Under the pieces are notes generated by a model. That model ran no database searches. It was not told where the DNA came from and saw nothing but the letters and a program-made list of their open reading frames with translations. A stretch of 64,000 nucleotides of DNA, taken from IMG/VR virus record IMGVR_UViG_3300020421_002402, positions 1 through 64,000 of that record, one strand, 5' to 3'. Each line of letters opens with the position of its first letter. Position 1 is the first letter of the stretch. Positions 1 to 9,731 of this stretch are shown here, one piece after another. Both the position numbers and the translations under genes were made by a program. This DNA comes from a virus.

Positions 1-3000
1 TACAAGGTAGAAGAATTTATGGACGACATGATTTCAGACTTTGTCAACGAACGTGAAGATGACGAAGACTACATCAACGAATTTATAGAAAATGAAGGAA
101 TAGAAGAAACAGATTGGGATAGTTACAGAGAAGATGTTTTAAGAACAGAATATGGTGACGATAGATTTGAAGAAGAAGGTGTTGATGAACTGTCGGAAAT
201 ATATGGATACGAAGATGAAAATTGGGCAAGAGAGTATGTTGAAGCAGAACGAGGTCAGGACCTTAGAGATTATCTAAGAGAACTTGCAGAAGAAGACGAC
301 GATATAAAACAAGCGGCATACGAAGAAGCCAGTGAGAACTATGATTATGACGACTGGATCAGTGACCAATGGTACAGTATGAGTTCTTTCTGTGATGACA
401 TGGGTATAGATTACAGTTATGGAAACAACTTAGATGAAGTTGCTAGCCTTGTATCAAAATTTGTTAGAGAGAGTAGTGCTTTTTCAAGTGATGAAGTAGA
501 AAGTGGTGACTATGGTAACACCAGTGGTAGTACAGTAAATTATGCAGTAGAGTCAGACAGCAGTATTGACGGATATGGAACAGGTGCAGAAATTATATCA
601 CCAGTGTTTAGTACTCCAAGAAGAATGTTAGCAGAAATGAAAAAGTTTTTTGAGTTCTTAAAAAGCGAAGGAGCATCAACAAACAACAGTACTGGATTAC
701 ACATCACAATGAGTTACAATCCACAAGATGGTGAAACTGTAAACCATGAAGGTGGAAAAATAAAAGCAAACAGAGTAAAAATGGCTGTGTTGCTAGGAGA
801 CCAATACTTATTAAATGAATTTTTAAGAAGCAGTAACACTTACACCAAAAGTCAATACAAAGAATTACAAGATGCAGTTGGGTCACTAAAACAAGTATCA
901 GGCACTGAAGGCATTAAAAAAGCAGAAGCATTTTTAGACAAGGCTATCAGTGATGACAAATTCCGTGCTATACATTTTAAAGGTCAAAAAGATTCTGAAA
1001 CCAACACAAACTTAATAGAGTTTAGAATAGGCGGTGGAGAAGATTACGAAACAGACTTTGACAAAGTATTCAAAGCAACAGTAAGATATGCTACCACAAT
1101 GGTTGCTGGACACACAGACCAATATGAAGGTGATTATGTAAAAGCATTGTCCAAACTATTGCGTAAAGCAACTGATGTTGCACAAGGCGATGAACAAGAA
1201 GTTGGTGAACTCAAAGGCAGATATGAAGATGTTGCCAGCGATCCTGTACTAGACACATCTAAAGCAATAATTAGTTCTAAAAAATATTTAGAATTTACAA
1301 AACTTATGCTTAGAGGAATGGAAACATTAAAACAGGCTAGACTAAAATCAGAACCAGAAGCAGATGTTAAATGGAAAAAACAATGGATGGAATATCTTGA
1401 AGGTACAGGTAGTAGTTTAGATGAGTATGATAGTTCTTTAAGAAGAGCATTAGACAAAATTAAATACTCTAAAAGAGGTGGCGTTAAAGAAGCAGAAAAA
1501 AGAGATGGGCTTAAAGCATACCTCAGACCATCTTTGAATCCACCTAGCAAAGAAGTTGATGAAATGAGACAAGAGGGTATTAAGCATGTCAGTGAAGCAC
1601 TTGGAATGTTAGCAGTTGATGTTGGTAAAGGAACTGCAAGACAACAACCAAATGCAAAAAGCATTGGTGCTTTAAGAACCTTTTTGAAAAAAGAAAACAT
1701 CTCTGACAAACAATTAGACAACAACGTAAAACTGATATTAGATGATTTGAAAATAGACTCAGGTCTCACAGTTCAAAATAGAATACAACTTGTAAGTGAT
1801 GGTATGAACAAGATGTTGCAGAGAGAAGTAGTTACTAGACCAGACTTTGTAACTGCACCACAAGTTGAATCTGCTATTAAAGGCATGTGGAATGTGATGA
1901 ACAGTAAAGAGTTTAATCCTACTGTTTTAAAAGAACTTACCACACTTGGTATAGATGTTCGTGTAGGCAAAGATTCACAAGCCAATAAAACAGAAATAAT
2001 AGAAGATTTAAAAAGATTGTTTAAAGATGCAAGTGATAAAAGACAATTCAATGATTTTTATAATCATTTAACAAGTGCTGGATACAACAGTAGACCTTTC
2101 TTTTTAACACCAGGAATGATTTACAACAAACAAGGTTTTAATGATTTTGTACAATTTGTAAAACAGTTTGATTCTTACAGTGAACCAGTAAATAGAAATC
2201 ACAATCCAAACTTATATGATGATGACGGTTATGAAGATGTTGCATTAAGCAAATACACCATGTTATTGAGAAGAAGATTTGATTTTCTTGAACAACAATT
2301 TGAAACAGACCAATCAAAAGCAATTGAAAGTATGAAAAAGATGGTTCCTTTAATTACCAATTTTGCTAATACTAACCAATCAGAAGATACAGAATGGTCA
2401 AACATATTAGGAATTGACGCAGATGAAGTAAAAGATTTACCTAACATGTCAGATGAAGAAAAAGAAAACTTTATGGATTTACTTGGTAACAGAGATGCTG
2501 AAGAATATCTTGGTCTTAGAAGATACAGATATGAAAATGTCCAAAATGTACTAGATGATATTGTAAACGGTTCAAGTGACCGTAGAACTCTAATAAATTT
2601 ACAAGATTTTGTTACTGACACAATTAGAGAAATGTTGGGTAGTTATTACAGAAACAAAGAACGTTATCCAATGTATTATAAGTTTGATGAAGTTAAAAAT
2701 GTTATCAAAAGCAGATTTAAAGGTTTAAGTGAGTTTATGAAAGGAATAGACAAAATCTTTGTTGATAACGGATTTGATAGTCAAGACAGTTCAATTAAAC
2801 GTAAGCAACAACTGACCAAAGACAGAGATAACTTTAAGAAAACAATTCGTAACAGTTCGTATGCTACTATAAACATACCTGCACATTCTTTTACATATAT
2901 GAAAAAAAGTGATTATGAAAAAGTAAATGCATTTTATGACAACGCGGATTCAGATGAACAACCTGGTCGATACTTCTTGCAAGATATGATAAATGGGGCA

Positions 3001-5814
3001 TCAAATGTAAACAAAGGTTCTAGACCTGGAATGTTCTTTGTTATACCATCAGCACATTGGGGACCACTTAATGATGCTGTAAATGGTAGTGAAATTATAC
3101 AAATTATGCAAAAAGTTGGCAATATGAGTCAAAACTGGAGATTAGTAAACTACGGTAAGTTGTTTGAAAAATTTGCTTCTCTGTATGGAATAGATTATAA
3201 AACTTTGCAAAACGATGACAAATATGTAACAATAGATGGAGAAGATAGAAGAAAAATATCAAAATTATTTAGAATTGAGTTTACTGGAAAAACAGATGGT
3301 AGAGCAGGCATGGGAGATGTTGAAGAACTTATTTCTAGTGAAGAACTTAAAAATCAATCTTCAGGTGAACCTTTAGACAGAAGTAGTGCCGCCAGTTGGA
3401 ATATACAGAACGACCAAAAACTTTCTGCGGCATATGACTGGCAAAAATACCACGGTAAAGATGCAGACAAAATTAAAAATAAAGTTAATGATTTAGTCAT
3501 AAACAAAGGTATGGGTTTTTACAAAGCAATTCAAACCGTAATGGAACAAACACCAAAAGGCATAAGAGTTATAGAAGACAAAAAAATTATAGACGCCGGT
3601 GAAGTTGAACACATGGACGGTGAAGCATCTAATACTATTCAAGACCAAGCAAATTGGACTAAGTTAGCAGACTTCTTTAAAATAGAAAAAGGTGTAGACA
3701 ATCAAGGACCAAACATATTAGAAAAAAGTGCAAGAACATTTGATGGTGACCACGAATGGAGACCAGAACCAGAACCAGATGTTGTTGGGTTGAAAAGATG
3801 GGTGGCAAGTGTAAAAGCCGCCGCAGAATATATTAAATTAAATTATACAGTAAGTGGTGGTAATTACTTTAGAAAAAATCCAGACGGCAGTCTTGGTGAT
3901 GATGTAGGTTCACTTTACGGTGATGGTGGTAGAGGCGAACCTCGTGGTGCTCAAGCAAGAATGCAAAGAGGAGAAGTTACAAGAGGTGCAGGTATTACAA
4001 GTGACGAAGTAACTGAACAAGATTACGATAGAATGCGTAGCAAATATTTTAATTTTAATGCCATGATGATGAATGGTATGCAAAACTATATAAGACAATC
4101 AGATGTAAACAAACTGGTAGATTTTCTTAAAAACCCAGACAACGATGAAGAATTTAAAGAGGCTGTTTTACAAAGCATGATGAGAGAAAGAGAATCAGGT
4201 GCTAGACCTGGATCATTCCAAGGTCATTTAGCCTTAGGTAGACAATACCTAGCTCAGAATGAAAGTGTGTTTGACAAGTTTGACCAATTACCTTTAGAAG
4301 AGCAGTTGCGTATAGTTACAGAATCAAAAGTATTAGAAAGACCTTTATCAAAAGATGAAAAGAAAGACAAAGAAAAATATGTAAAAGGCATGAAGAAGTC
4401 CAAAGGTGATTTTGAGAAACGTTATGGCAAAGATGCCAAAGCAGTTATGTATGCTACTGCAACTAAAATGGCTAAAGAAGATATAGATGAATCCACAAAT
4501 GACTTTGATAGAATAGATATTATAAACAATATTTTAGCAGACCATTTTCCTGTAAGTGACCTTAAAAAGCAAATGCTGGCTTTCCAGGCTATTCCAATGC
4601 CTGAAATGTTAAATGCATTTAGAGAACTTAGAGCTCAAGGTGGCGATGATGCATGTGCTAGAGGTATTGTAAGACATTTTGTAAATGCTTTACCAGAACA
4701 CATGAAAGAAAAAGTTAATTTACATGAGTGGAGCAAACAGCACCTTTCAAGACTGTTAAATGAATACACAGATTTAAGTGCAGAAAAAGACAATATTATT
4801 AAAACAATCAGTGGATTAGATGCTACAAACGAACAACATGCAGAATTATTAGATAGAATATTTAAGTTGTTAAACAGTGAACATATTGGTAAAACATTAG
4901 ATAAAGCATTTAGTTATCCGTTAATGGACGAACCTTTTTCAGACAAGCAAAAAGAAAAAGTAATAAGTGATGTCACAAAAATTATAGGTGCATTAGATAG
5001 CGATTATGGTACTATGAGTAGATTCATAGAAAGATTAGAAAAAACAGGAACTGTCGTTAATATAAGTGAATTGGATAAACCACTTAACACATTTGCAAAT
5101 GTGTTTGGTGACGATATAAGTACAAAAGCCTTTAGAGCATTAACGTCATATGGTGTTGGTGTAAATCAAAAAGGACCAGGTGAATACGGATTAGCATGTC
5201 TTAGTAATAAAATTAAATTGGCATCTGGCGAAGGTGATTTAGAAATTGAAGGCATAGGAAAAGTAGAACTTAAAGCGGCTACTAGTAGCACTGGTGGAAG
5301 AATAGGTTATGGTGGCGGAAGTCAAAAGGCTAAACAGGCAGTCATTGACAAATATGCAGAACAAATTCCAACAGTAGCAAGTAGTGTATCTGGCTCTGGA
5401 TATCTAGGATTTACAAAATTTATATCAGCACTAAATGAAGATTTACCAGTTACTGATATAAACAATCAAAAACTAAGAAGACAAATTGCAGAAGATTTAT
5501 TTAAAATGGATATGGAAGAGTTTGCAGGTCCTATATGTGATGTAATAGCCAAAGATGCAAATGCAGTAAATATTGAAACGGCATATTTGAGACAAAACTT
5601 TTTATGGTATAAAGACAGAGATGACTTTGATGCATTGTTATTAGTTAGCATACCTAATATGAAAACTGCAATGATTAAAAATGAAAACGATTTAATTGAA
5701 TTTAGACGTAGTGGACACTCAATGTCAACTTCTATTAGTATTGTGCCTACACAGGCTGGTGCTGGTAGAGAACAATGGGCACAATTAAGTCTTAACAAAG
5801 GCATGGTTAAATGA
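1..5814 (+). CDS. Giant amidoligase-like and nuclease-like phage protein, 5' truncated
   Basis: The frame is open from base 1, so the true start lies upstream; the first ATG inside is at 19 and gives 1931 residues. Counting from that ATG, residues about 175-235 carry the pattern of the amidoligase (ATP-grasp-like COOH-NH2 ligase) family: a GAEIISPVF strand, then a helix and GLHITMS. Near 333 a LIEFR strand fits the same fold. Near the C-terminus (about 1715-1770) there is GDLEI followed by VELKA and a GGRIGYGGG stretch, which resembles a PD-(D/E)XK nuclease core. A lysine-rich segment near 1460-1490 (KRYGKDAKAVMYATATKMAK) is of a kind common in marine T4-like phage virion proteins. The N-terminus is very acidic. 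It overlaps the next gene by ATGA. The role is unknown; a virion or injected multidomain protein is my inference. Confidence 0.7.
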   Translation, partial: YKVEEFMDDMISDFVNEREDDEDYINEFIENEGIEETDWDSYREDVLRTEYGDDRFEEEGVDELSEIYGYEDENWAREYVEAERGQDLRDYLRELAEEDDDIKQAAYEEASENYDYDDWISDQWYSMSSFCDDMGIDYSYGNNLDEVASLVSKFVRESSAFSSDEVESGDYGNTSGSTVNYAVESDSSIDGYGTGAEIISPVFSTPRRMLAEMKKFFEFLKSEGASTNNSTGLHITMSYNPQDGETVNHEGGKIKANRVKMAVLLGDQYLLNEFLRSSNTYTKSQYKELQDAVGSLKQVSGTEGIKKAEAFLDKAISDDKFRAIHFKGQKDSETNTNLIEFRIGGGEDYETDFDKVFKATVRYATTMVAGHTDQYEGDYVKALSKLLRKATDVAQGDEQEVGELKGRYEDVASDPVLDTSKAIISSKKYLEFTKLMLRGMETLKQARLKSEPEADVKWKKQWMEYLEGTGSSLDEYDSSLRRALDKIKYSKRGGVKEAEKRDGLKAYLRPSLNPPSKEVDEMRQEGIKHVSEALGMLAVDVGKGTARQQPNAKSIGALRTFLKKENISDKQLDNNVKLILDDLKIDSGLTVQNRIQLVSDGMNKMLQREVVTRPDFVTAPQVESAIKGMWNVMNSKEFNPTVLKELTTLGIDVRVGKDSQANKTEIIEDLKRLFKDASDKRQFNDFYNHLTSAGYNSRPFFLTPGMIYNKQGFNDFVQFVKQFDSYSEPVNRNHNPNLYDDDGYEDVALSKYTMLLRRRFDFLEQQFETDQSKAIESMKKMVPLITNFANTNQSEDTEWSNILGIDADEVKDLPNMSDEEKENFMDLLGNRDAEEYLGLRRYRYENVQNVLDDIVNGSSDRRTLINLQDFVTDTIREMLGSYYRNKERYPMYYKFDEVKNVIKSRFKGLSEFMKGIDKIFVDNGFDSQDSSIKRKQQLTKDRDNFKKTIRNSSYATINIPAHSFTYMKKSDYEKVNAFYDNADSDEQPGRYFLQDMINGASNVNKGSRPGMFFVIPSAHWGPLNDAVNGSEIIQIMQKVGNMSQNWRLVNYGKLFEKFASLYGIDYKTLQNDDKYVTIDGEDRRKISKLFRIEFTGKTDGRAGMGDVEELISSEELKNQSSGEPLDRSSAASWNIQNDQKLSAAYDWQKYHGKDADKIKNKVNDLVINKGMGFYKAIQTVMEQTPKGIRVIEDKKIIDAGEVEHMDGEASNTIQDQANWTKLADFFKIEKGVDNQGPNILEKSARTFDGDHEWRPEPEPDVVGLKRWVASVKAAAEYIKLNYTVSGGNYFRKNPDGSLGDDVGSLYGDGGRGEPRGAQARMQRGEVTRGAGITSDEVTEQDYDRMRSKYFNFNAMMMNGMQNYIRQSDVNKLVDFLKNPDNDEEFKEAVLQSMMRERESGARPGSFQGHLALGRQYLAQNESVFDKFDQLPLEEQLRIVTESKVLERPLSKDEKKDKEKYVKGMKKSKGDFEKRYGKDAKAVMYATATKMAKEDIDESTNDFDRIDIINNILADHFPVSDLKKQMLAFQAIPMPEMLNAFRELRAQGGDDACARGIVRHFVNALPEHMKEKVNLHEWSKQHLSRLLNEYTDLSAEKDNIIKTISGLDATNEQHAELLDRIFKLLNSEHIGKTLDKAFSYPLMDEPFSDKQKEKVISDVTKIIGALDSDYGTMSRFIERLEKTGTVVNISELDKPLNTFANVFGDDISTKAFRALTSYGVGVNQKGPGEYGLACLSNKIKLASGEGDLEIEGIGKVELKAATSSTGGRIGYGGGSQKAKQAVIDKYAEQIPTVASSVSGSGYLGFTKFISALNEDLPVTDINNQKLRRQIAEDLFKMDMEEFAGPICDVIAKDANAVNIETAYLRQNFLWYKDRDDFDALLLVSIPNMKTAMIKNENDLIEFRRSGHSMSTSISIVPTQAGAGREQWAQLSLNKGMVK

Positions 5815-7337
5815 GAGCAAATGATTTAAACAAATGCCCTAGAACAAAAGAAACACAATGTCAATGTGAATCTTTGCATACAATCAATGAAGCAGAAGAA
5901 ACTGTAAAGGCACTTGTAAAGTTTGAACATACTGAAGGTGATGTGCAAGGCATTATCAAAATGAAACAAGACCCAGGCAAGCCTACAATTATAAGAGGAC
6001 TTATAAAAGGACTAGAACCAGGAGAGCATGGATTCCACATACATGAGTTTGGCGATTTGAGTGATGGGTGTGCTAGTGCAGGCGGACATTATAATCCAGA
6101 CGGTGTTGACCATGGTGACATAGATGGTGGACATGTTGGAGACTTAGGAAATATCACAGCAAATGAAGAAGGCGAAGCAAGATTTAAAATTGTTGCTAGA
6201 CGTGTAGATTTAAGTGGTGATAGAAGTATAGTTGGCAGAGCAGTTGTTGTACATGCTGACAGAGATGACTTGGGCAAAGGCGGAGATGAGGAAAGTCTTA
6301 AAACAGGTAATGCTGGAGATAGATTAGGTTGTGGTGTAATTAGACTTAGACAAGGCATTGAAGAAGATTATCAACGACATGTAAGCGACAAACATTTTAA
6401 TAGAAATGAATTACCACAAATTAGAAAAAGAGACATTAAAGATTCACCATTTAGTTTTAAACAAGGCACTATTACATTAGACAAAATTAAACCTGTACAA
6501 AGTCAAAGAGTAGATGGATTAAGCAAAAGTGCAGAAAATATGTTTTTTGATGGAGATTATAGACCGTTTATATTGGACAAAAAAGGTTATCTTGTAAATG
6601 GTCATCACAGATTTGATGCCGCAAACATATTAGGCATAGACAAAGTTAAAGCAATTATTGTAGATGCTGACATTGAACAATTAATGAAACATTTTTCACA
6701 CAAAGTAAGTGACCAAGCAGTAATGGACAGTTTACAAAATAAACTTACAACAATGCTTACATCAGAAGATGCTAGTAATTGTAAACACGGAAAGTATTTT
6801 TGTAGCACAGACAAAGTTTGGAAATGCAGAAAGAAACCTAAAAAAACAAGAATGTCAGAAGCATTAGCAGAAGCAGAAGTTATTAACTTTCCAGGAACTT
6901 ATGTAAAAAAAGAATATGTTGATATAAATGGTGTAAAGATGCTAAAAGATGTTTGGGAATATATGAGCCAAGACAGAGAAGAAGAGCATGGGTACGATGA
7001 CAATATGAATACTGTTAAAAAAGGTATTAGTAATTTTACAGGCAACGAAGATCCCAAAATCTTAAAAAAAGCATACCAAATAGAATTGAGAAATTTTATA
7101 GATGAGTTTGAAAACCAAGATATGGACCCACAACCATTTATAGATGAACTAGAACAAATAGACGAAAACTTTGCTGACGGTAAAAAAAAGGGCAAAAGTA
7201 GACCTGGTAGAGTAAAAAAAGCAGGTGCAAGTTGCAAAGGCTCGGTTACAAGTTTAAGAAAAAAAGCAAAAAACAGCAGTGGTGAAAAGTCAAAAATGTA
7301 TCACTGGTGTGCAAATATGAAGTCCGGAAAAAAATAA
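5811..7337 (+). CDS. Cu/Zn superoxide dismutase fused to a ParB-like domain and a phage C-terminal module
   Basis: Residues about 30-180 are a Cu/Zn superoxide dismutase domain, which converts superoxide to peroxide and oxygen. Every key residue appears at expected spacing: metal ligands His76, His78, His93, His101, His108, Asp111 and His148, and the disulfide pair Cys87 and Cys174. Residues about 215-290 resemble a ParB/sulfiredoxin N-terminal domain, with GHHRFDA at 264-270 in the position of the usual nucleotide-binding motif. The last 50 residues (KSRPGRVKKAGASCKGS to the WCANMKSGKK end) form a basic module often seen at the ends of marine phage virion proteins. There is no signal peptide, although most bacterial enzymes of this family are periplasmic. 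It overlaps both neighbours by a few bases. The SOD call is strong; the fusion's role is unknown. Confidence 0.88.
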   Translation: MRANDLNKCPRTKETQCQCESLHTINEAEETVKALVKFEHTEGDVQGIIKMKQDPGKPTIIRGLIKGLEPGEHGFHIHEFGDLSDGCASAGGHYNPDGVDHGDIDGGHVGDLGNITANEEGEARFKIVARRVDLSGDRSIVGRAVVVHADRDDLGKGGDEESLKTGNAGDRLGCGVIRLRQGIEEDYQRHVSDKHFNRNELPQIRKRDIKDSPFSFKQGTITLDKIKPVQSQRVDGLSKSAENMFFDGDYRPFILDKKGYLVNGHHRFDAANILGIDKVKAIIVDADIEQLMKHFSHKVSDQAVMDSLQNKLTTMLTSEDASNCKHGKYFCSTDKVWKCRKKPKKTRMSEALAEAEVINFPGTYVKKEYVDINGVKMLKDVWEYMSQDREEEHGYDDNMNTVKKGISNFTGNEDPKILKKAYQIELRNFIDEFENQDMDPQPFIDELEQIDENFADGKKKGKSRPGRVKKAGASCKGSVTSLRKKAKNSSGEKSKMYHWCANMKSGKK

Positions 7338-8800
7338 TGCGTCTATACGAAATATTTCAACAATTAAACGAATACAGTCAGAGTGCTACACTAAACAAGT
7401 GGGGAGAACGTATTGTTCAAGCCGCCACTTTCAATGAACAGCACTTGTCCGACAATTGGTTTTACCAAGACAGTTCTATAGAAAACGAACAACAAATGGC
7501 TACAGCAGTACTAAAAGAACTGGAAAGCATAGACCCTACTGAAAACAAACAGTATGTGATGACATTGGTGCGTTGGTATACAGCAGTAGTAAAGGTACAC
7601 GAAAAAAATAAAAAATTATATGCCAAGTTAAGAAAAGCAGAACTAGAAGGTGGAACGGCAGATGATTGGGAACCAGGCTATAATGAAATCTGGCCCGAAG
7701 ATTACACAGATCTGGGCAAGGGAGATGACAATCAGGGTCCTGGTTATGTAACAGCCAGAGCAACAGAAGATTGGAACATCGATGATGCTGAGTTTGATTT
7801 GGATAAGATAGGAACGCAGAGTTCATTCAAATTAGAAGATGCTGAACAAATACGTGACGCATTAGTAAGATTTGAAAGCATTAAGCAACAACTTCCAGCC
7901 AACGAACGCGACATAGGCAGGTACAAGAATTTTTATCGTTTTGAAGACTTTGTAGATAGTGCTTACGATGAAAACTATGTTCCACCTGAAACAGACAACG
8001 AAACACTAAAACGCAAAGATGTAGAAGTTTTATACAACGGACCATTAGGCACAGTCACAGTACCTAAAAGCCATGAAGCCAGTTGTGAATTAGGCAGTGG
8101 CACTAAATGGTGTACCACAGGCAAAAACACTTACTGGTATGACAGTTACAGTAGCAGAGGTGATTTAATCATCTACAACGAAAAGCCAGGCAATGCCAAG
8201 TATCAATTACATGTCACATTGGATGGTTTAGAAGCCAGAGATTCTCGTGACAGACGCATAGACCATGCCAAAGAAGTTGAGTTTACACAAAAACATCCTG
8301 TGATAAGCAGAATCATACGGGCACAACACGACAAAATATTCTCACAAATGGCACAAGTACCATGGAGCAGTGATGCTATACCAAATGACAGTGAACTCAG
8401 ATTTGGAGTAGACAATAGTGAAGAGAACGAGATAGTGAGAAAGTTTGTAGAGTTCAATAACAAACATCAAGGTGGCGTAATGCGTTATGTAGATGAATAC
8501 TATACAAAGAATACATTGCCCTCTTTTCTAAATAGAGCAGGCACAATACCTAGTCAATCCTTTGTAGAGTTGATGCTCACATACGCACAACAACGTGGCA
8601 AGCCATGGCCAGAAATGATGGACTTTATGATAAAGATATTACACAATGCGGCTGAAGGGATGGATGTTTCCAGTAACGTAGAATTAAAAGCCATTAATCG
8701 ACTGGTTGCTCAATTAGAAACACTGGGCACAAATCCTGAACTAGAAAAGTTTAAGAAAAACGCAATAAAGAAATTAAAAGCAGGCAAGAAAAAAGGATAA
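7337..8800 (+). CDS. Conserved phage protein with a GTKWCT motif, function unknown
   Basis: The start MRLYEIFQQ at 7337 overlaps the previous stop as TAATG and gives 487 residues; an in-frame ATG at 7307 would overlap the SOD gene by 31 bases and lacks the typical MRLYEI opening. About residue 250 it has GSGTKWCTTGKNTYWYDSY followed by a beta-rich LIIYNEKPGNAKYQLHV segment. This WCT motif recurs in phage proteins of unknown function. The protein is acidic in its first half and lysine-rich at its end. MRLYEI-type openings recur in several other proteins here (8809, 42371), which suggests a shared N-terminal tag in late proteins. Confidence 0.72.
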   Translation: MRLYEIFQQLNEYSQSATLNKWGERIVQAATFNEQHLSDNWFYQDSSIENEQQMATAVLKELESIDPTENKQYVMTLVRWYTAVVKVHEKNKKLYAKLRKAELEGGTADDWEPGYNEIWPEDYTDLGKGDDNQGPGYVTARATEDWNIDDAEFDLDKIGTQSSFKLEDAEQIRDALVRFESIKQQLPANERDIGRYKNFYRFEDFVDSAYDENYVPPETDNETLKRKDVEVLYNGPLGTVTVPKSHEASCELGSGTKWCTTGKNTYWYDSYSSRGDLIIYNEKPGNAKYQLHVTLDGLEARDSRDRRIDHAKEVEFTQKHPVISRIIRAQHDKIFSQMAQVPWSSDAIPNDSELRFGVDNSEENEIVRKFVEFNNKHQGGVMRYVDEYYTKNTLPSFLNRAGTIPSQSFVELMLTYAQQRGKPWPEMMDFMIKILHNAAEGMDVSSNVELKAINRLVAQLETLGTNPELEKFKKNAIKKLKAGKKKG

Positions 8801-8803
8801 ATA
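8797..8803 (+). promoter_or_regulatory. T4-like late promoter element, 12 nt before ATG
   Basis: ATAAATA with its first A exactly 12 nt upstream of the ATG at 8809. With T4 late-promoter geometry, transcription would begin at or next to the AUG. Confidence 0.65.
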
Positions 8804-8808
8804 CTAGT

Positions 8809-9006
8809 ATGAAGATTTATGAAATTATTCAAGAAACAGCATCAGTAGGAGGCATGAGTGCAGGTGCAGTTGCCACAGTTGTAAAACCAATTGCAAATGA
8901 TGTGCAACGTGTTGTACAAAAACCTAAAAAGCCTAAGAAAACAAAACATGCACACAAAAAGCCAGGTCCTAAAAAGAAACTAAAAAGTTCTATTATAAGA
9001 CGATGA
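8809..9006 (+). CDS. Small basic phage protein, function unknown
   Basis: 65 residues. The N-terminus MKIYEIIQETASVGGMSAG is typical of small proteins in marine T4-like phages. The second half is a lysine/proline-rich tail (QKPKKPKKTKHAHKKPGPKK) ending in RR, likely nucleic-acid or polyanion binding. The ATAAATA element lies 12 nt upstream and there is no room for a Shine-Dalgarno site, so the mRNA may be leaderless. The stop overlaps the next start (ATGA). Confidence 0.65.
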   Translation: MKIYEIIQETASVGGMSAGAVATVVKPIANDVQRVVQKPKKPKKTKHAHKKPGPKKKLKSSIIRR

Positions 9007-9221
9007 AAGTTCTAAAAAATAAACATGGCTCTACCTTTGTCAGCAGTAAAGAGTTTCACTTCTTTGACAAATTGCGACACGAAAAAGGTATATATGAGTA
9101 TGAACTTTCAGAAAATGAAGTACATACAGCAAAGGAATTGAGAAAGAGAGGATTAGTTCTCAGAATAAATGATAATGGTCAACCGAAATACAAAACATAC
9201 CCGCAAAAAGAAATTATCTAA
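9003..9221 (+). CDS. Small phage protein, function unknown
   Basis: 72 residues, charged, with no motif I recognise. It begins in an ATGA overlap with the upstream gene. A central stretch ELSENEVHTAKELRKRGLV looks like a helix-turn-helix-like helical pair, which is only a guess. The following gene starts inside its 3' end. Confidence 0.55.
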   Translation: MKVLKNKHGSTFVSSKEFHFFDKLRHEKGIYEYELSENEVHTAKELRKRGLVLRINDNGQPKYKTYPQKEII

Positions 9222-9663
9222 AAAGAAACAGCAAGAACTAGCACAAAAGTTAGAGTCTAGTGTTGCTAATATTTCCAAAAAAGGTATATTTTTTAAAAGC
9301 AGAAATAAAAATGGCAGTTACAGTATTGTAGACGGTACAAAAAAAGAAGTACTTATTGAAAATATTTTACTACCAGAATCTGCAAATATAATCATACAAA
9401 CACTTAAATCAGCAAATAAACAAAAAATTACTAGAATTGTTGAAAATTTTGAATCTACATTGAGAAGATATCAACCTAACATAGAAAAGCATCTAAATGA
9501 TATTTTCTTTTACAGACATACAATGAAAACCACTAAAGATAGTATAAAATTCTTTTCTACAGAGGCAAGAATAGACATGTCTGTATCTAAATTACGTTAT
9601 GAAAGAGACTGTTTACAGGATAAACTAGGCATTAACGTATTACATGCTACCCACCTGGACTAA
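9169..9663 (+). CDS. Conserved marine phage protein, function unknown
   Basis: 164 residues. It opens with a lysine-rich stretch (KHTRKKKLSKKKQQELAQKL), then a mixed alpha/beta body and a helical C-terminus. Similar proteins appear in marine T4-like phages, but I know of no function. It overlaps the preceding gene by 53 nt. A second ATG two codons in (9175) is an alternative start. Confidence 0.6.
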   Translation: MIMVNRNTKHTRKKKLSKKKQQELAQKLESSVANISKKGIFFKSRNKNGSYSIVDGTKKEVLIENILLPESANIIIQTLKSANKQKITRIVENFESTLRRYQPNIEKHLNDIFFYRHTMKTTKDSIKFFSTEARIDMSVSKLRYERDCLQDKLGINVLHATHLD

Positions 9664-9691
9664 CAAACTTACATATTTTTTCCTATTATTG

Positions 9692-9698
9692 ATAAATA
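9692..9698 (+). promoter_or_regulatory. T4-like late promoter element with leader
   Basis: ATAAATA 40 nt upstream of the ATG at 9732. Bases 9691-9709 are identical to 13671-13689 upstream of the fibre-like gene, so both genes share promoter and leader sequence. A possible ribosome site (atcggga) precedes the start. Confidence 0.65.
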
Positions 9699-9731
9699 CA
9701 ATTAACAAATTTATTTTATCGGGAATTAAAA

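Noticed and set aside
1134-1769. 211-codon minus-strand frame
   Set aside because: Lies wholly within the giant plus-strand gene, has shadow-like Leu/Ser composition and no start signals.
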